From Corynebacterium urogenitale (GTDB taxonomy: Bacteria; Actinomycetota; Actinomycetes; Mycobacteriales; Mycobacteriaceae): a stretch of DNA of 64,000 nucleotides. Of the stretch, positions 1 to 11,278 are shown piece by piece (position 1 is the stretch's first letter; the number at the start of each line of letters is the position of its first letter). The notes under the pieces are model-generated. The model ran no database searches, had not been told where the DNA came from, and saw nothing but the letters and a program-made list of their open reading frames with translations. The translations under genes were made by a program, and so were the position numbers. The stretch spans positions 1-64,000 of the forward strand of contig NZ_CP045032.1 of assembly GCF_009026825.1 (NCBI RefSeq). Reading direction: 5' to 3'.

Positions 1-1782
1 ATGAATGATTCCCCCTCCATGTCTCCAGAAGAGCTGTTCCGGCACCAGTGGAATGACATCATGGATCGCTGGATGTCGGCGGAAGCCGGAGACCCGGAGT
101 ATCCACAACTAACCGGACGGCAGCGCTCCCTCCTCCAACAGATTCGCCCGATCGAGCTCGCTGGCCGGTACATGATTCTCGAGGCGGACAGCCGCTATGC
201 CCGCGAAGAGGTGGAATCCAACCTACGGCCGAAGATTCTCACTGTTTTCAGCCGCGAATTGGAACGCGATATCAAGCTCACGATCGACGTCAAGCAAAAC
301 GATCAGCTCAGCGGTGACGCACAACCTCAGCAGGCAGGGCCAGGCAAGGTGCACTCCGGCGGCGCACCGGCTCATCGGGCCTCTCAAAGCCAGCACTCCT
401 CCCCATCAGCCGCAGAGCACCGCCCCCACTCCGGCGAAGAACGCTTCCATCGACCTCAGACCACTGAACCTGCGGCTCCTACCCGGCAACAGCTGGCAGA
501 GGAACACGCACGGGGCTACGAAGCCTCCCTCCACGGTTATGACAAAGAGCCTTCACCCAATCCTGAAGGATGGGGCCACATGGCTAGCCCCAGCCTGGAC
601 ACAACTGCTCCACCCACGGATCCAAGCGTTAGTGGAACAGGGTTGGCGTCGACACAGAAGGAAAACCAGGAGGCCCACGGCGGCAACGCAGGACAGACGC
701 ACGCCGGTCAAACGCCACGACCTGCTCCACAGAACAACGGTGTGGAAGAACCGCACATCAACCCCGCGTACACCTTCGAAAACTTCGTGACGGGCAGCTC
801 CAACCAATTGGCTTATGCCGCGTGTCGAGCGGTAGCCGAATACCCTGGTGCGTCTTATAACCCGCTGTTGATCTGGGGCGAATCCGGCCTGGGCAAGACC
901 CACCTTCTGCATGCGATCGGGCACTATGCCCGCGAGCTGCAGCCCAATATGCGCATTAAGTATGTCTCCAGCGAGGAGCTGACGAACGACTTTATTAACT
1001 CCATTTCTGCTGGTCAGCGGGATGACTTTAAACGGCGCTACCGTAACCTCGACTTGCTGATCGTGGACGATACGCAATTCCTTCAGGGCAAGGAATCCAC
1101 CCAGGAGGAGTTTTTCCACACCTTCAACGCGCTGCACCAGGCCGGCAAGCAGATCGTGCTGAGCTCCGACCGTCCACCGCAGAAGCTGACGACGCTGGAG
1201 GACCGCCTGCGCACACGCTTCGAATCCGGTCTTATCACCGATGTGCAGACCCCGGACTTGGAAACCCGCATGGCGATTCTTTCCCGCAAGGCGGAGTCCC
1301 GGAATGTGGAGCTGCCGCAAGATGTCAAGGAACTGATAGCCAGCCGCTACGAGAAGTCCATCCGTGAACTGGAGGGCGCCCTGACCCGTGTGATTGCGTA
1401 CTGCTCACTGGGGCATCAACCGCTGAGCCTGCAATCGGCTACTGCTGCGCTTCGGGACATCATGCCGGATGACGCGGACACGGAGATCACCCCACAGCTA
1501 GTCATTGATGTTGTGGCCGAGTTCTACAACATCACGTCCGCGGAGATCTTGGGGAAGGGACGTGCGCGCACGATCGCTAATGCCCGCCAGATTGGTATGT
1601 ACCTCTGCCGTGAACTCACTGACCTCTCCCTGCCGAAGGTGGGTGCGGCGTTCGGCGGTCGCGATCACACGACCGTGATGTATGCGGAGCGCCGTATTAA
1701 CGACAAGATCCAGGAAGATCACAAGACCTTCAACGAGGTGCAAGAGTTGACGCAGAGGATTAAGACTCGCGCAAGGAATTAG
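1..1782 (+). CDS. dnaA: Chromosomal replication initiator DnaA
   Basis: DnaA binds DnaA boxes at oriC, oligomerises in the ATP form, melts the origin and recruits the helicase. The 593-residue product has the usual four-domain plan: a small N-terminal domain, a long low-complexity His/Gln/Pro/Ser-rich linker (about residues 100-245), the AAA+ core and a C-terminal DNA-binding domain. Visible motifs are Walker A GESGLGKT at 293-300, Walker B LLIVDD at about 352-357, and the box-recognition signature GRDHTTVM at 553-560. The long linker makes it larger than E. coli DnaA, as is common in actinobacteria. The window starts exactly on the ATG, so the promoter is not visible. The DnaA-box array directly downstream and dnaN after it make the identification secure. 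Confidence 0.98.
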   Translation: MNDSPSMSPEELFRHQWNDIMDRWMSAEAGDPEYPQLTGRQRSLLQQIRPIELAGRYMILEADSRYAREEVESNLRPKILTVFSRELERDIKLTIDVKQNDQLSGDAQPQQAGPGKVHSGGAPAHRASQSQHSSPSAAEHRPHSGEERFHRPQTTEPAAPTRQQLAEEHARGYEASLHGYDKEPSPNPEGWGHMASPSLDTTAPPTDPSVSGTGLASTQKENQEAHGGNAGQTHAGQTPRPAPQNNGVEEPHINPAYTFENFVTGSSNQLAYAACRAVAEYPGASYNPLLIWGESGLGKTHLLHAIGHYARELQPNMRIKYVSSEELTNDFINSISAGQRDDFKRRYRNLDLLIVDDTQFLQGKESTQEEFFHTFNALHQAGKQIVLSSDRPPQKLTTLEDRLRTRFESGLITDVQTPDLETRMAILSRKAESRNVELPQDVKELIASRYEKSIRELEGALTRVIAYCSLGHQPLSLQSATAALRDIMPDDADTEITPQLVIDVVAEFYNITSAEILGKGRARTIANARQIGMYLCRELTDLSLPKVGAAFGGRDHTTVMYAERRINDKIQEDHKTFNEVQELTQRIKTRARN

Positions 1783-2323
1783 CAAATTTTCCTCACGGTG
1801 GGCGGTTCGCGGCGAAGTTATCCACAGTTATCCACAGACTTCTGGGGACAAGTGGACTCTCCTGTGGATAAAAATTCGCAAATTCACCTGTGCAGACCGA
1901 AGTTATCCACAATTCCACAGTGTTTTCCACAGATGTAATTACAAATTTGTAATTTCGGGTGACCCCGGCGAAAGAATCCCAGACCTGTAATTTCATTCTC
2001 AATCTGGGGATAACCTAGCGTGGATTGGGCACAGAGAGGTGGAGAACCTGTGGAAAACTCGTTCGGTTCGGAAGTTATCCACAAGAGCCCCTAGTTATCC
2101 ACAGTCTTCTCCACCGGAAACTCACAACCGAAAAATTGCTTTGACCAGCGGTGATGGCAGCTACTCACACAACTCACAGCACCTAACACTGCTACTAAAT
2201 CTCTAACTAAGAGAAAAAGAGAAGCAACTTGGGGTTGTGAGTTAGTCTTGAAACACATCTCGCACACCACGCGCGGCCAAGCCCGCGCGGACGGCAATGA
2301 ATGACAAGGATGGCTATAGCGCT
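1783..2323. other. oriC: oriC: dnaA-dnaN intergenic replication origin with DnaA boxes
   Basis: About 540 bases without a gene, between dnaA and dnaN, hold a cluster of DnaA boxes. Perfect TTATCCACA copies lie on the plus strand at 1818-1826, 1828-1836, 1903-1911, 2075-2083 and 2095-2103, with one on the minus strand at 1863-1871. Degenerate copies are at 1923-1931 (TTTTCCACA), 2005-2013 (minus strand, TGGGGATAA) and 2049-2057 (minus strand, TGTGGAAAA). The first two are spaced by one base. AT-rich DNA at about 1930-2000 and 2180-2220 is a candidate unwinding element. This is the normal actinobacterial oriC position. Confidence 0.95.
1937..1954. repeat. Perfect 18-bp AT-rich palindrome inside oriC
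   Basis: AATTACAAATTTGTAATT reads identically on both strands. It lies just right of the degenerate DnaA box at 1923-1931, in the largest box-free stretch of the origin. It could be an operator for a dimeric regulator or part of the unwinding region. Nothing in the sequence decides between these. Confidence 0.7.
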
Positions 2324-3508
2324 ATGGATCAGCAGAACGTGAGTTTCACCGTGCCGAAGGATGACTTCGCCTCCGCACTGGCATGGGTTGCACGCTCGTT
2401 GCCGTCCAAGCCAACCCAACCCATCCTTCGCGGCGTGATGATTGTGGCGAATGACGAAGGTTTGGAACTTTCCGGTTTCGACCGTGAGGTCTCCACCCGC
2501 GTCCACATCAATGCAGAGGTCGATGAACCCGGCAGCATCCTGGTCGCAGGCAAGCTCCTGTCCGACATTGTTGGTTCCCTGCCAAACAAGCCGATCACCA
2601 TGCGTTTGGAGGAGACGACTGTCACCCTCTCCAGCGGTTCCTCGCGCTTCGAGCTGCGACCGATGACGATTGAGGACTACCCCGTTTTGCCGGCACTGCC
2701 GGAAACAACCGGCACCATCGACCCACACTTATTCTCCCAGGCCATCAACCAGGTCGCTACCGCAGCAGGGCGCGATGACACGCTGCCGATGCTCACAGGT
2801 ATTCACGTGGAAATCGATGGTCCGAATGTGGTGATGGCAGCGACCGACCGTTTCCGCCTGGCTGTCCGTAATTTCACGTGGAACCCATCTGCCGATTCTG
2901 CTCAGGCCACCTTGTTGGTTCCTGCGCGTACATTGCACGACGCCGCGAGGTCCCTGGATCCGCACAATAACCAGGACATTTCAATTGCCGTGGGCTCCGG
3001 GGAGAACATCGGCAAGGATGGGCTGCTTGGCATCGAGATGGATGAGCGTCACATGACCACCCGCCTGCTCGACGCAGAATTCCCGAAATTCCGTCCACTG
3101 CTGCCAAATCACCATTCCGCACTGGCGAGCGTGGAGATCGCTCCGCTCAATGATGCAATTCGCCGTGTGTCCCTGGTTGCGGATCGAAATGCGCAGATTC
3201 AGATGGAATTCGCACCGGGTTCCCTCACCCTGTCCGCTGGCGGTTCCGAGGTGGGTAAGGCTACCGAGCAGCTGGATTGCGCTTTCACTGGTGAGCCACT
3301 GACGATCGCCTTCAACCCTGGTTACCTCAAGGATGGCCTGGCGGCTATCGACTCGCAGCGTGTTGTCTTCGGTTTCACCATGCCTTCGCGCCCTGCGATC
3401 CTCATTCCTGAGCCACAGGAACTGCCGGAGGCTGATGCGGACGGAAATTACCCGACCCCTGACACGGAGTTCATCTACCTGCTGATGCCAGTGCGCCTGC
3501 CGGGCTAA
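2324..3508 (+). CDS. dnaN: DNA polymerase III beta sliding clamp
   Basis: The beta clamp is a ring dimer that tethers the replicative polymerase and many repair proteins to DNA. The protein shows typical clamp features: an N-terminal stretch on IL..VMIVA, the central AAGRDDTLPMLTGI block and the C-terminal YLLMPVRLPG, close to the mycobacterial C-terminus. I start at 2324 (MDQQNVSF, 394 aa) because this matches the usual corynebacterial length and the preceding residues look non-conserved. An in-frame ATG at 2297 would add nine residues, and an AAGGA at about 2306 lies between the two. It sits between oriC and recF in the conserved origin order. Confidence 0.96.
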   Translation: MDQQNVSFTVPKDDFASALAWVARSLPSKPTQPILRGVMIVANDEGLELSGFDREVSTRVHINAEVDEPGSILVAGKLLSDIVGSLPNKPITMRLEETTVTLSSGSSRFELRPMTIEDYPVLPALPETTGTIDPHLFSQAINQVATAAGRDDTLPMLTGIHVEIDGPNVVMAATDRFRLAVRNFTWNPSADSAQATLLVPARTLHDAARSLDPHNNQDISIAVGSGENIGKDGLLGIEMDERHMTTRLLDAEFPKFRPLLPNHHSALASVEIAPLNDAIRRVSLVADRNAQIQMEFAPGSLTLSAGGSEVGKATEQLDCAFTGEPLTIAFNPGYLKDGLAAIDSQRVVFGFTMPSRPAILIPEPQELPEADADGNYPTPDTEFIYLLMPVRLPG

Positions 3509-3576
3509 GTCGGCGCGGCGAGCCCTAGCTCTGTGGGATTCGCGCCTGAGTCCCAGAGAAGGCATCATCTATAGCT

Positions 3577-4866
3577 ATGTACGTCCGTTCTTTGCAGCTT
3601 GAGGACTTCCGCTCGTGGAAGTCCCTCGATTTGGAGCTAGAGCCGGGCGTCACAGTCTTTTCCGGGCCAAACGGGCACGGGAAAACCAATATCGTCGAGG
3701 CCCTCGGCTACCTGGCGCATCTTGGGTCCCACAGGGTGAACTCCGATGCCGCGCTGGTACGGGAGAACCAGAATATGGCGATGGTCTCCGCCACGGCGGT
3801 CAATGGCACTCGTGAGCTCACCGCGCGCATGACCATTCGCCCCCACGGGTCCAATAAGGCGCACATCAACAGAACAACCCTGGCCACTACGCGCGAATTG
3901 CTGGGGATTGTGCGCACCACGTTGTTTTCCCCGGAGGATCTCGCCCTGGTCCGCGGAGAGCCGGAGCAGCGGCGCACATTCCTGGATACGATCATGATCG
4001 CCCGTTATCCACGCCTGGGGGCGGTCAAGGCGGATTACGATAAAGCACTGCGCCAGCGCAATGCGCTGCTGCGTTCCAACGCCATGCGCACCGCCGTGGT
4101 GGGTGGCAAGCATTCGGAGGATGAACTCGCGGCGCTCACCACGTTGGACGTGTGGGACGCGCAGCTGGCCGCGCTCGGTGGTCAGATCATCTCCGCGCGT
4201 GTGCAGATTGTTCACGACCTCGCGCCACACCTTGCGGAGACTTACAAGCGCCTCGCTCCAGAGTCCCGTCCTGCGCACATGTCGTACACCTCGACCATCG
4301 ATGCTCTGCTCGCCGAGTCCGGTGTGCAGCTGGCCCATTCGGTTCCCGGTGAGCCGACTGCCCTGGTCACGCCACAGGTTGCCGAAGCCACGCTGTTGCA
4401 GGCTTTTGCTGACAAGCGGCAGCAGGAAATCGACCGCGGTACCACGCTTTTGGGCCCGCATCGCGATGATGTGATCCTCATGCTCGGCACGCAACCGGCG
4501 AAGGGCTTCGCTTCGCACGGTGAGTCTTGGTCCTTTGCGCTATCGCTGCGCCTCGGGGCGTTTTTCATGCAGCGCGGTGACGGGATGGAGCCCGTGGTCA
4601 TCCTCGATGATGTTTTCGCGGAGCTCGATGCAGCTCGACGCCAGGCTCTCGTGGGTCTGGCACAGGAAGCCGAACAGGTACTGATCACTGCGGCGGTGGA
4701 TCAGGACATCCCCGCCGAGCTCAAGGATGGTGCCCGCATCATCAACATTGAGGCCCGGGTGACAGAGGATGGCCGCATCTCTGAGGTCATAGAACCCGCC
4801 GTCGGTGAGGGTGCTGTCGGTGGTGCTGATGTCAGTGATGCCGGTGCTGGTGGTGCTGATGAGTAA
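3577..4866 (+). CDS. recF: DNA replication and repair protein RecF
   Basis: RecF is an SMC/ABC-like ATPase that helps load RecA at single-strand gaps. The N-terminus MYVRSLQLEDFRSW is the standard RecF opening. Walker A GPNGHGKT is at residues 30-37, and the C-terminal region has GPHRDDV and the Walker B-like VVILDDVFAELD. At 429 aa it is slightly long: after the conserved end there is a Gly/Ala/Val-rich tail (about the last 30 residues) whose coding sequence overlaps the next gene by 8 nt. The order dnaN-recF-dciA is the conserved actinobacterial one. Confidence 0.97.
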   Translation: MYVRSLQLEDFRSWKSLDLELEPGVTVFSGPNGHGKTNIVEALGYLAHLGSHRVNSDAALVRENQNMAMVSATAVNGTRELTARMTIRPHGSNKAHINRTTLATTRELLGIVRTTLFSPEDLALVRGEPEQRRTFLDTIMIARYPRLGAVKADYDKALRQRNALLRSNAMRTAVVGGKHSEDELAALTTLDVWDAQLAALGGQIISARVQIVHDLAPHLAETYKRLAPESRPAHMSYTSTIDALLAESGVQLAHSVPGEPTALVTPQVAEATLLQAFADKRQQEIDRGTTLLGPHRDDVILMLGTQPAKGFASHGESWSFALSLRLGAFFMQRGDGMEPVVILDDVFAELDAARRQALVGLAQEAEQVLITAAVDQDIPAELKDGARIINIEARVTEDGRISEVIEPAVGEGAVGGADVSDAGAGGADE

Positions 4867-5419
4867 CCAGGATGAACCACAGGACCGCCACTTGGATCCA
4901 GTGGCGCAGGCTGTTGCAGCAGTCCGCCGTGCCGGTGGGCAGCCAACTGGTGATTTGCCGCCGGTGGCGTCGAAAAAGAGGATGAGGGATACCCGCGGCA
5001 AGGGCCCCAACGTGCACAAACGGCCGACCGGGCAGGACGGGAGGGCCGACCGGAGTTACAGGGATCCCGCGCAGTTTCACGACCTCATTCAGAAGACGAT
5101 TGGGCGCTTTGGTTGGGCCGAGGATTTTGCCATCGGCTCGGTGATGAACAGCTGGGAGGAGATCGTGGGGCCGACCGTGGCCGAGCGGACCACTCCCGTG
5201 CGTTTCAACAAGTCAAAGCGGGAATTAGTGATTCAGTGCGATTCCACCTCGTGGGCGACACAGTTGCGCTTTATGAAGACACAGATCCTCGAGGCCATCG
5301 AGCGACTGGCGGGCGAGGATCTGGTGCGCGAGGTGAAGATTCTGGCGCCGGATTTAGGGCCGAAGCCGAAGGGGCGGTTCCGCGTCAAGGGGCGTGGCCC
5401 GCGTGACGACTACGGCTGA
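4859..5419 (+). CDS. dciA: DciA/DUF721 family protein (replicative helicase loader type)
   Basis: DUF721/DciA proteins work with the replicative helicase DnaB; the mycobacterial member in this same position (Rv0004) is essential for replication. The 186-residue product has a basic disordered N-terminus and a C-terminal DUF721 domain with WEEIVGPTVAERTTPVRF and LVIQCDSTSWATQLRFM. I chose the ATG at 4859, which overlaps the recF stop by 8 nt and suggests translational coupling. An in-frame upstream ATG at 4805 lies inside recF and would add a hydrophobic stretch not expected for the family. Confidence 0.9.
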   Translation: MSNQDEPQDRHLDPVAQAVAAVRRAGGQPTGDLPPVASKKRMRDTRGKGPNVHKRPTGQDGRADRSYRDPAQFHDLIQKTIGRFGWAEDFAIGSVMNSWEEIVGPTVAERTTPVRFNKSKRELVIQCDSTSWATQLRFMKTQILEAIERLAGEDLVREVKILAPDLGPKPKGRFRVKGRGPRDDYG

Positions 5420-5461
5420 TGGTACTTCCCGGTGTTGGAAGCAGACGTATGATAGATCGTC

Positions 5462-5974
5462 ATGGAGGACTTATCTTTTCGTGCGTTGGATGTTACTGAT
5501 CGAGCACACGTTGCAGAAGTGTTCCAGGATGATGGGGGATTCTCCGAGCGAGTGAATGGCAGGCCATTCATTGATGCAGACCTGGAAGGCTTCTTTGATT
5601 CAGTACCGCCAGAGGTAGCGGCAGAGAAGAAGCTTGTCCTTGGAGCTTTTCAACCTGCTAGTGATATGAAGCGGGAGGAGCTTGTTGCGGTTGCTCATGT
5701 TGTGAAGGACTGGCCACAACAAGGGATCGCATATATTGGGCTACTACAGGTTAAAGCCTCAAAGCAGGGTAGGGGAATTGCGCGAGAGATACATGAAGCG
5801 CTGAGGAGACGGATTCCTGATGCCACTGTGTGGCGTTTGGCAGTGGTTGATAGTAATTCTGGGGCCATGGGCTTCTGGGAGAAGCTAGGGTACCAACGGA
5901 CTGGTGAGGAAAAGCCGTGGGTGAGCCCCACCGGAATTAGGAGAAAAGCGATTATCTTCGAGCTTATTGAGTGA
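5462..5974 (+). CDS. GNAT family N-acetyltransferase
   Basis: A single-domain GNAT protein of 170 aa that should transfer an acetyl group from acetyl-CoA to an unknown amine. The acetyl-CoA loop region reads LLQVKASKQGRGIAREI (about residues 95-112), followed by the helix and the LAVVDSNSGAMGFWEKLGYQRTGEE block near the C-terminus. A TATGAT -10-like element at 5448-5453 lies 8 nt before the ATG and no clear ribosome binding site is seen, which suggests a leaderless transcript. Its base composition is visibly more AT-rich than dnaN-recF and gyrB, so recent acquisition is possible. Confidence 0.85.
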   Translation: MEDLSFRALDVTDRAHVAEVFQDDGGFSERVNGRPFIDADLEGFFDSVPPEVAAEKKLVLGAFQPASDMKREELVAVAHVVKDWPQQGIAYIGLLQVKASKQGRGIAREIHEALRRRIPDATVWRLAVVDSNSGAMGFWEKLGYQRTGEEKPWVSPTGIRRKAIIFELIE

Positions 5975-5994
5975 AGATTCCACACAGCCACACA

Positions 5995-6081
5995 TTCTTT
6001 GCCGATTGTAGGTCTTAGCTGTCTTCACGACCTGTAGTTCATGTAAAACCTCAGATCGTGAGTTGTTGGGGAGGCAAAGAA
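5995..6081. repeat. Inverted repeat downstream of the GNAT gene
   Basis: TTCTTTGCC (5995-6003) and GGCAAAGAA (6073-6081) are exact complements across a 69-nt interval, between the convergent GNAT and lipase genes. The interval contains a further short dyad CACGA/TCGTG. It could be a bidirectional terminator or a structured element; there is no T-run. Confidence 0.4.
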
Positions 6082-6184
6082 CGGGCAGTCCTGTCGCGAG
6101 ATGAACCCTAAGGGCACTAGTCAGAACTAGTAGGAAGAGTTACCCAGTGCTGCGGAGTTGGGGGGAGCCTGCAGAAGAGCCCTC

Positions 6185-7669
6185 TTAGGAGCCACTCAGG
6201 TTATCACCGCCGGAGTTAGCCGCACTGCTGCCTGAGCCATTGCCATTGAAACCACTGCAGGTGCCGCTCAGTGGGCGGTTGTTAAAGCGGTTGAGCAGGA
6301 AGCCGATGCCGAAAGGCCCACCGGAGACAGCCTGGATGAAGTGGTTGTAATCAGCCAGTGGCGGCATGATGTCATCCCGGTAGACGACCTGCGAGCCCTT
6401 CTCACACCACTGTTTCGCCAGGTTCTTGGCCTGGTTGTACTCCACATTGGCATCGTAGCGCCCGGAGATAATCATCACCGGCGCTGCTGGAGTGCCATTG
6501 CCAATGCGCTGCTCATTCATGGCTTTCTCGCCCTCTGGCAGGTCGTCCAGCAACTCATCCAGAGAACGGCCATCGACCGTCCATTGGCCAGTGGTCTGGT
6601 AGCCATATTTGTCTTCGATCTCATCCGTACACATCGTGGACAGATCCTCGATGGTGGCCTTACCTTCCTCGGAGAGGTGCCGGTTCAGGTCCTCCGCCAG
6701 GTGCGGGTAGCGGACAACGAGGCCGTTGATGGTGAAGCCGATTGCCCCCATCAGGTCGGAGCCATCGATCTTCTTCTGCACTTCGTCCAGGTTTGCCGGT
6801 GGTGCGGAAGCATAGGCACCTGCGACATCTAGATCCGGTGCATAGCCTGCGGCTTCCTCCACCGCAGCAGCCGAGGCGCCGCCGCCCTGGGAGTGGCCGT
6901 AGAAGCCGACCTTGCCGAAGTTGCCGCCGCGGGATTCCACGAGGTTGCGCGCCGCACGGGCTCCATCCAGCATGGCGTGCGCTTGCTCTAGGCGGTTCAT
7001 GTAGGTGTGCATGCCGGGAGTGCCCATGCCCACATAGTCGGTGACGAAGACACGCACGCCTTGAGTGGCAAAGATGCCGTCGTAGAGGCCTTCGAGGGAG
7101 ACGAGTCGCCCAGTGGTGAAAGGGTCCGGTGCGTCGTTGAGTGGCCAGTTCCGTGATGGCGCGCATTGGTCGCCTTGGCCGACTGTGCCACGCCCGATGA
7201 CGACGGTTGGGCGCTCGCCTTCGCCTTTCCAAGGAGTGTTGGGTTCCACCATGTAGCCGGAAACGGGCACTGTGGTGCCGTCGGCCAGCGTCGTCGTGTA
7301 GATGACCTTCGTTGCTGTCTTGGGCAGGGATAGGCGTACGCCGGGTAGTGGGCCGGAGATATTTGTTTCTTGGTCGCGGAGGATTTCGCCGGCTTTGCTT
7401 GGAGTGAGGTCGCCGGTTTCGTAGAACGGGTCTACGTCGCCCTTTTCGGTGCGGGGGTTGGGCGAGGAGGAGCCGGTGGAAGGGCCGTTGGGGTATTGGT
7501 TGTCGCTGACGGAGGAGAGCAGGGAGCTGGCTTGCGCGCCGGAATCTTCGGAGTCGTCGGCGGCGTGGGCGACGACGGGGAATGTCAGCAGTGCCGTTGC
7601 AGTGGCCAGGGCGGTGGTTGTTGAGCTGGCGGCCTTGAGGGCGCCGCGGAGAGTGTGTGTGGTGATCAT
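6185..7669 (-). CDS. Secreted lipase (LIP family, alpha/beta hydrolase)
   Basis: Predicted exported triacylglycerol lipase/esterase of 494 aa. The N-terminus is a signal peptide with a hydrophobic stretch and a likely cleavage after AHA at about residue 36, followed by a low-complexity Asp/Ser region. The nucleophile elbow GHSQGG places the catalytic serine at about residue 260. Further signature blocks are VVIGRGTVGQGDQCAPS, VFVTDYVGMGTPG, and near the C-terminus VMIISGRYDANVEY and DYNHFIQAVSGG, likely contributing the acid and His. These match the secretory lipase (LIP) family. A lipid-dependent skin corynebacterium would use it to release fatty acids. It is transcribed away from gyrB. Confidence 0.88.
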   Translation of the reverse strand: MITTHTLRGALKAASSTTTALATATALLTFPVVAHAADDSEDSGAQASSLLSSVSDNQYPNGPSTGSSSPNPRTEKGDVDPFYETGDLTPSKAGEILRDQETNISGPLPGVRLSLPKTATKVIYTTTLADGTTVPVSGYMVEPNTPWKGEGERPTVVIGRGTVGQGDQCAPSRNWPLNDAPDPFTTGRLVSLEGLYDGIFATQGVRVFVTDYVGMGTPGMHTYMNRLEQAHAMLDGARAARNLVESRGGNFGKVGFYGHSQGGGASAAAVEEAAGYAPDLDVAGAYASAPPANLDEVQKKIDGSDLMGAIGFTINGLVVRYPHLAEDLNRHLSEEGKATIEDLSTMCTDEIEDKYGYQTTGQWTVDGRSLDELLDDLPEGEKAMNEQRIGNGTPAAPVMIISGRYDANVEYNQAKNLAKQWCEKGSQVVYRDDIMPPLADYNHFIQAVSGGPFGIGFLLNRFNNRPLSGTCSGFNGNGSGSSAANSGGDNLSGS

Positions 7670-7936
7670 GCGGACGATTATGTTTGGAAAAGAAATAGCA
7701 CGCTGGATTTTCGCGAGATTTGCTGTGATTTCCTGTAAAACCCCGAGTGGCAGCTCCCTCGTTCGGGGGAGAAAACAATCTTCGTTGGGGTACTGGTGGC
7801 GTCGAGCTTGACGGGGGGAGGGGAGGCACGGTGATGAGGAACGACGCCAGCAGGACAGCGGGCCACAGCCTTCATGAATTTAGACCAGCGACGGGGTAAG
7901 ATGGGGTGGTTAATGTCCACAGCTAAAGGAGCTTGA

Positions 7937-9970
<2,034 letters not shown>

Positions 9971-10028
9971 GAGTTTTCGCGAACTAAGTGGTGGGATTTC
10001 CGCATGCGGAGGCCTTTTGTGGCGTTAA

Positions 10029-11021
10029 ATGGTCTCCGTGACTACTTCTGATCCCAGCAATAGTTCCGAGTTCGCTAACAACACCCGCTCCGGCACCGGC
10101 TCTGGGGCGGGTGCCAAGGAGTCCCCGCGTCTATTCGATGCGCGGATGCCGGATGGTGAAACCTCCACGCTCCGCCTGTTCGCCCCTACTGTGGGCAGCT
10201 CAAGTGCGTCAGGCGAAAGCGGTGACGAGCGGCCATTAGTTGTGATCTGGCCAGGCTTCGGCGTGGGTAACCGCTACTATGATCCGATCGGCCGGGAGCT
10301 CGCAGCTCGAGGGTTCCACGTAGCTTCGGGGGAGCTGAGGGGCCAGGGGTCATCGACCGCCGTGGCATCGAGGAAGCGGACGTGGGGATACCACCATGTG
10401 GCGTCGGAGGACTACCCAGAAACGGTCCGCGCGGCGAAGAAGGCGTTCGGACTCCCGGCGGATTACCCCACGGTGTTTCTCTGCCACTCGATGGGCGGGC
10501 AGATCGCGGCGCTGTTCATGGCGCGGGAAGAGGCCGACGAGCTCAACGTGCTGGGCTTCATGGGTGTGGGCACGGGGACGCCGTACTTCCGTGGTTTCGA
10601 GGGGAAGCAACACTGGCGGTTGCGTATCGGTGCGTGGCTGATCAAGGGCATCATTACCGTGTTCGGCTATCAGCCCGAGGGAGCTTTGGATCTGTCTGGG
10701 TACGGCCGCCAGGCGAAGGGGCACCTCACGGAGTGGATTCGCTACTCGCAGACCAATCACCTGACGGATCTCATGGATGCGGACCGGGATTATGAGGAAG
10801 CGAAAAAGCAGGTCACGAAGCCGATTTTGCTGACGCGCTTCGTCAATGACGAGGATTGTCCGGTGAAGTCCGCGGAGAATTTGGCGATGAGTTTGCCGAA
10901 GGCAGATCTTGAGGTGGAGGAGTTTCCCAAGAGCAAGGGGCTGCTGGGGCACAACCGCTGGGCACGGGAGCCGGAGGTGGTTTCCACGCGTCTTGAGCAC
11001 TTCATTGCTGAGAAATTCTAA
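10029..11021 (+). CDS. Alpha/beta hydrolase
   Basis: Cytoplasmic alpha/beta hydrolase of 330 aa with no signal peptide. The oxyanion region LVVIWPGFGVGNRYYDPIGRELAARGFHV is followed by GELRGQG, then a nucleophile elbow CHSMGG with Ser at about residue 154. A later PILLTRFVNDEDCPVKSAENL should carry the acid, and the C-terminal LLGHNRWA the His. The elbow has Cys instead of the usual first Gly, which some serine aminopeptidase S33/monoglyceride-lipase-like members tolerate. The substrate cannot be told. It follows gyrB after 58 nt and may be cotranscribed. Confidence 0.8.
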   Translation: MVSVTTSDPSNSSEFANNTRSGTGSGAGAKESPRLFDARMPDGETSTLRLFAPTVGSSSASGESGDERPLVVIWPGFGVGNRYYDPIGRELAARGFHVASGELRGQGSSTAVASRKRTWGYHHVASEDYPETVRAAKKAFGLPADYPTVFLCHSMGGQIAALFMAREEADELNVLGFMGVGTGTPYFRGFEGKQHWRLRIGAWLIKGIITVFGYQPEGALDLSGYGRQAKGHLTEWIRYSQTNHLTDLMDADRDYEEAKKQVTKPILLTRFVNDEDCPVKSAENLAMSLPKADLEVEEFPKSKGLLGHNRWAREPEVVSTRLEHFIAEKF

Positions 11022-11278
11022 TGTAGACCAGGCTGGCTCGGTGGTGGTCAGTAGTGGTGTGGTATCGCACTGCTCACTACCTGGAAGGTTACTAGGGAAG
11101 GTCTGAAAAAAGTCTGAGATTAAGTATTGAGCTGGCGTTATCGCGGTGATATTTTCTGCTTAGATATACTCGATGCATACAGAGCTCAGGCTCAATGGCA
11201 CTCTTTTAGATTTTCATCGTTTGACGTGTCTTCTCGTGTCGGGTCATGTCCCACTATGACGCTCTCACTTGAGGAAGA

